Assembly: GCA_027578815.1 (NCBI GenBank)
Contig: JANBTH010000010.1
Span: forward strand, 1 to 64,000
Origin: Coemansia sp. RSA 1804
Lineage: Eukaryota; Kickxellomycota; Kickxellomycetes; Kickxellales; Kickxellaceae
Direction: 5' to 3'
DNA: 64,000 nt
Shown: in pieces, positions 62,458 through 64,000 of the stretch
Position numbering within the stretch: the stretch's first letter is position 1
How the letters are laid out: each line of letters begins with the position of its first letter
Notes under the pieces: model-generated
Told to the model about the DNA's origin: nothing
The model's input: the letters and a program-made list of their open reading frames with translations, nothing else
Database searches by the model: none
Position numbers and translations under genes: made by a program

Positions 62458-64000
62458 TCATGCCCTGCGGCTAGAGGCAGCAGCAGCAGCGAGCAAATGA
62501 TCGTATTCGCCAGACTTGTCGCACATGCTCCGGAATATTCCGTCCTTGTTCTGGAGAAGATTGAATGGTGTGTCAAACTCGGCCACCCTGCCATTATCCA
62601 GCACAAGCACCCGGTCGTAGTCAATGACAGTGCGCAGACGGTGGGCAATGCAGAGCAGTGTAGAGTTGGCAAACTCTGATCCGCGGATGGTCTGCTGGAT
62701 CCTGTTGTCCGTGTCAAAGTCAACAGACGCCGTTGCCTCGTCCATGATAATCAGTTTTGACCGTCTCACCAGCGCTCTTGCAAGCGCTACTAGCTGTCGC
62801 TGACCCAGCGAAAGGTTCTTTCCGTTCTCCTTGATCTCGGCATCCAGACTAGTGAAAATACCGCTCATACGCGAAACCAAAGGCAAGCCGTCCCCAGATG
62901 GATCGCCATTCTGGGAATCCAGTAACGACGAATCGGTGGGAGTCGCCTGCTGATCGAGAGATTCGGTGGGGGATTCGGGTTCATCTGTGTAAACAAGATG
63001 CGACCGCTTGAGCGCATCCCACAGGATCTCCTCGGGGAACTCGTCAAACGGATCGAGGTTGAAGCGAATGGTGCCGTTGAACAGCGAGGGATCTTGCGGG
63101 ATGATGGTGACGTTGCGGCGGAGCTGCTCCAAGCCAATGCGAGCAACATCCACGCCGTCGATAACGATGCTGCCGCTGGCTGGCTCAATGAAGCGCAGGA
63201 ACGCCAGCGACAGGGTGCTCTTGCCGGCACCCGTCCGGCCAACAACGCCAACCTTCTCGCCATGCGAGACAAAGAACGAGAGGCTGTGGAGCACAGGCTT
63301 GCCGGGAACGTACTCGGCCACCAGATCGGATACCACAACATCGCCTGTAGCTGGCCACGATGGCGGCGGACTGTTCTGCGCATCGGCAAAGGCGGCGGCT
63401 TCCTGGTCGAGAGTCAAATACTGGTTGACCCGCTCGACGGCGTTCATGTTGATTTCGCATTCGCTGTAGTTGCGGATGAACCACAACATGTAGTCGGAGA
63501 ACGAGATTGCGTACATCAGCACAAAGCCGGCAAGCCCGGCGTCGATGCGGTCGAGACTGGCCAGCATCAGCACGGTGGCCGAAAACGACACTATGCAGCC
63601 GGAGAGCTCAATCCGCGCGCACAGCCAGCGGTTGGCAGCCCACATCAGATAGTACGGCCGGTTGTGCGCATCGACTCGGCCCATCGCCTCCAGCGTGTAC
63701 TGGCTCTGCGCGCCAAACGCACGGATCGACTCGACACCCGTGATCAGCTCGCTGAACAGCGACAGCAGCGGCGACATCGAGATCGAGTCCATGCGCTTGA
63801 GCTCACGCGTTGCGTTGAGATAGTACACAGCAAGCATCGCGTAGGCCGCGCACATTGCCACCGCAATGGCTATGAACGGCGGAGTCACCACGGAGATGAT
63901 GACAAACACGCTGCCGACCTGCGTGATCTGCGCAAGCAGAATGGTGATGTAGACGATGACGGCGTCGTCGATGGTGCGCATGTCGCGCGAGAAGCGGCTG
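62458..64000 (-). CDS. ABCC transporter, C-terminal half (partial), GC-rich paralog
   Basis: The frame is open past the window edge (SRFSRDMRTIDDAVIV at the edge). It covers TMD2's second half and NBD2. Walker A GRTGAGKS, signature LSLGQRQL, Walker B LIIMDEATASVD and H-loop CIAHRLRTVI are intact. Alignment with the 55924-61101 protein is close across NBD2 (DPFDEFPEEILWDALKRSHL against DPFDEHPDELLWEALRRTHL). A Ser/Pro-rich insertion lies where the first paralog has a shorter Ala/Asn segment. Same strand and order, so a tandem duplication. Confidence 0.92.
   Translation of the reverse strand, partial: SRFSRDMRTIDDAVIVYITILLAQITQVGSVFVIISVVTPPFIAIAVAMCAAYAMLAVYYLNATRELKRMDSISMSPLLSLFSELITGVESIRAFGAQSQYTLEAMGRVDAHNRPYYLMWAANRWLCARIELSGCIVSFSATVLMLASLDRIDAGLAGFVLMYAISFSDYMLWFIRNYSECEINMNAVERVNQYLTLDQEAAAFADAQNSPPPSWPATGDVVVSDLVAEYVPGKPVLHSLSFFVSHGEKVGVVGRTGAGKSTLSLAFLRFIEPASGSIVIDGVDVARIGLEQLRRNVTIIPQDPSLFNGTIRFNLDPFDEFPEEILWDALKRSHLVYTDEPESPTESLDQQATPTDSSLLDSQNGDPSGDGLPLVSRMSGIFTSLDAEIKENGKNLSLGQRQLVALARALVRRSKLIIMDEATASVDFDTDNRIQQTIRGSEFANSTLLCIAHRLRTVIDYDRVLVLDNGRVAEFDTPFNLLQNKDGIFRSMCDKSGEYDHLLAAAAASSRRA

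Overview
The window looks like nuclear DNA of an early-diverging (zygomycete-grade) fungus. The order Kickxellales is my best guess, from overall style rather than any search. Grounds: a FunK1-type fungal protein kinase, a WOPR (Gti1/Pac2) regulator, fungal forms of OPI3, FAL1, TIF5 and BRE4, long intron-poor GC-rich genes full of Gln, Ser and Ala runs, pyrimidine-rich promoters, and AT-rich islands holding decayed repeats. Only two introns could be inferred. No rRNA, tRNA or CRISPR array was found.

Layout. 1-1.6 kb: 5' part of a FunK1-like kinase (minus, cut by the window edge). 2.0-2.5 kb: ubiquitin E2 of the UBE2C class. 2.5-6.9 kb: AT-rich island with a Tc1/mariner-like relic, two copies (A, B) of a ~240-bp LTR-like repeat and an older duplicated repeat. 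6.9-20.5 kb: mucin-like membrane protein, RRM+Puf RNA-binding protein, OPI3 methyltransferase, Cox17, a CLEC16A-type protein with an assembly gap, an acidic two-exon protein, an HD-domain nucleotidase and a PTH2-like protein. 20.5-24.9 kb: second AT-rich island with LTR-like copies C and D and a 333-bp identical inverted duplication carrying a Cys-rich frame. 24.9-31.9 kb: RNA-related genes (eIF4A-III helicase, eIF5, RBM26/27-like protein) plus an STK16/Env7-type kinase. 31.9-34.9 kb: tandem ~1.4-kb duplication, each unit with a 63-residue protein. 34.9-38.1 kb: WOPR regulator and a stomatin. 38.3-43.4 kb: three secreted proteins on one strand that share a 28-residue module. 44.5-55.3 kb: Yippee protein, mitochondrial uL1, kinesin-3 and a BRE4/FUSC-like membrane protein. 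55.9-64.0 kb: two tandem ABCC transporters of different base composition; the second is cut by the window edge.

Most genes are housekeeping functions with no operon-like logic. They sit in divergent or tight convergent pairs (eIF5/kinase 81 bp apart; kinesin/BRE4 20 bp apart). The least ordinary content is the secreted-protein cluster, the duplicated 63-residue gene and the repeat islands. In the islands, differences between LTR-like copies fall largely at CpG sites, as expected if repeats were cytosine-methylated.
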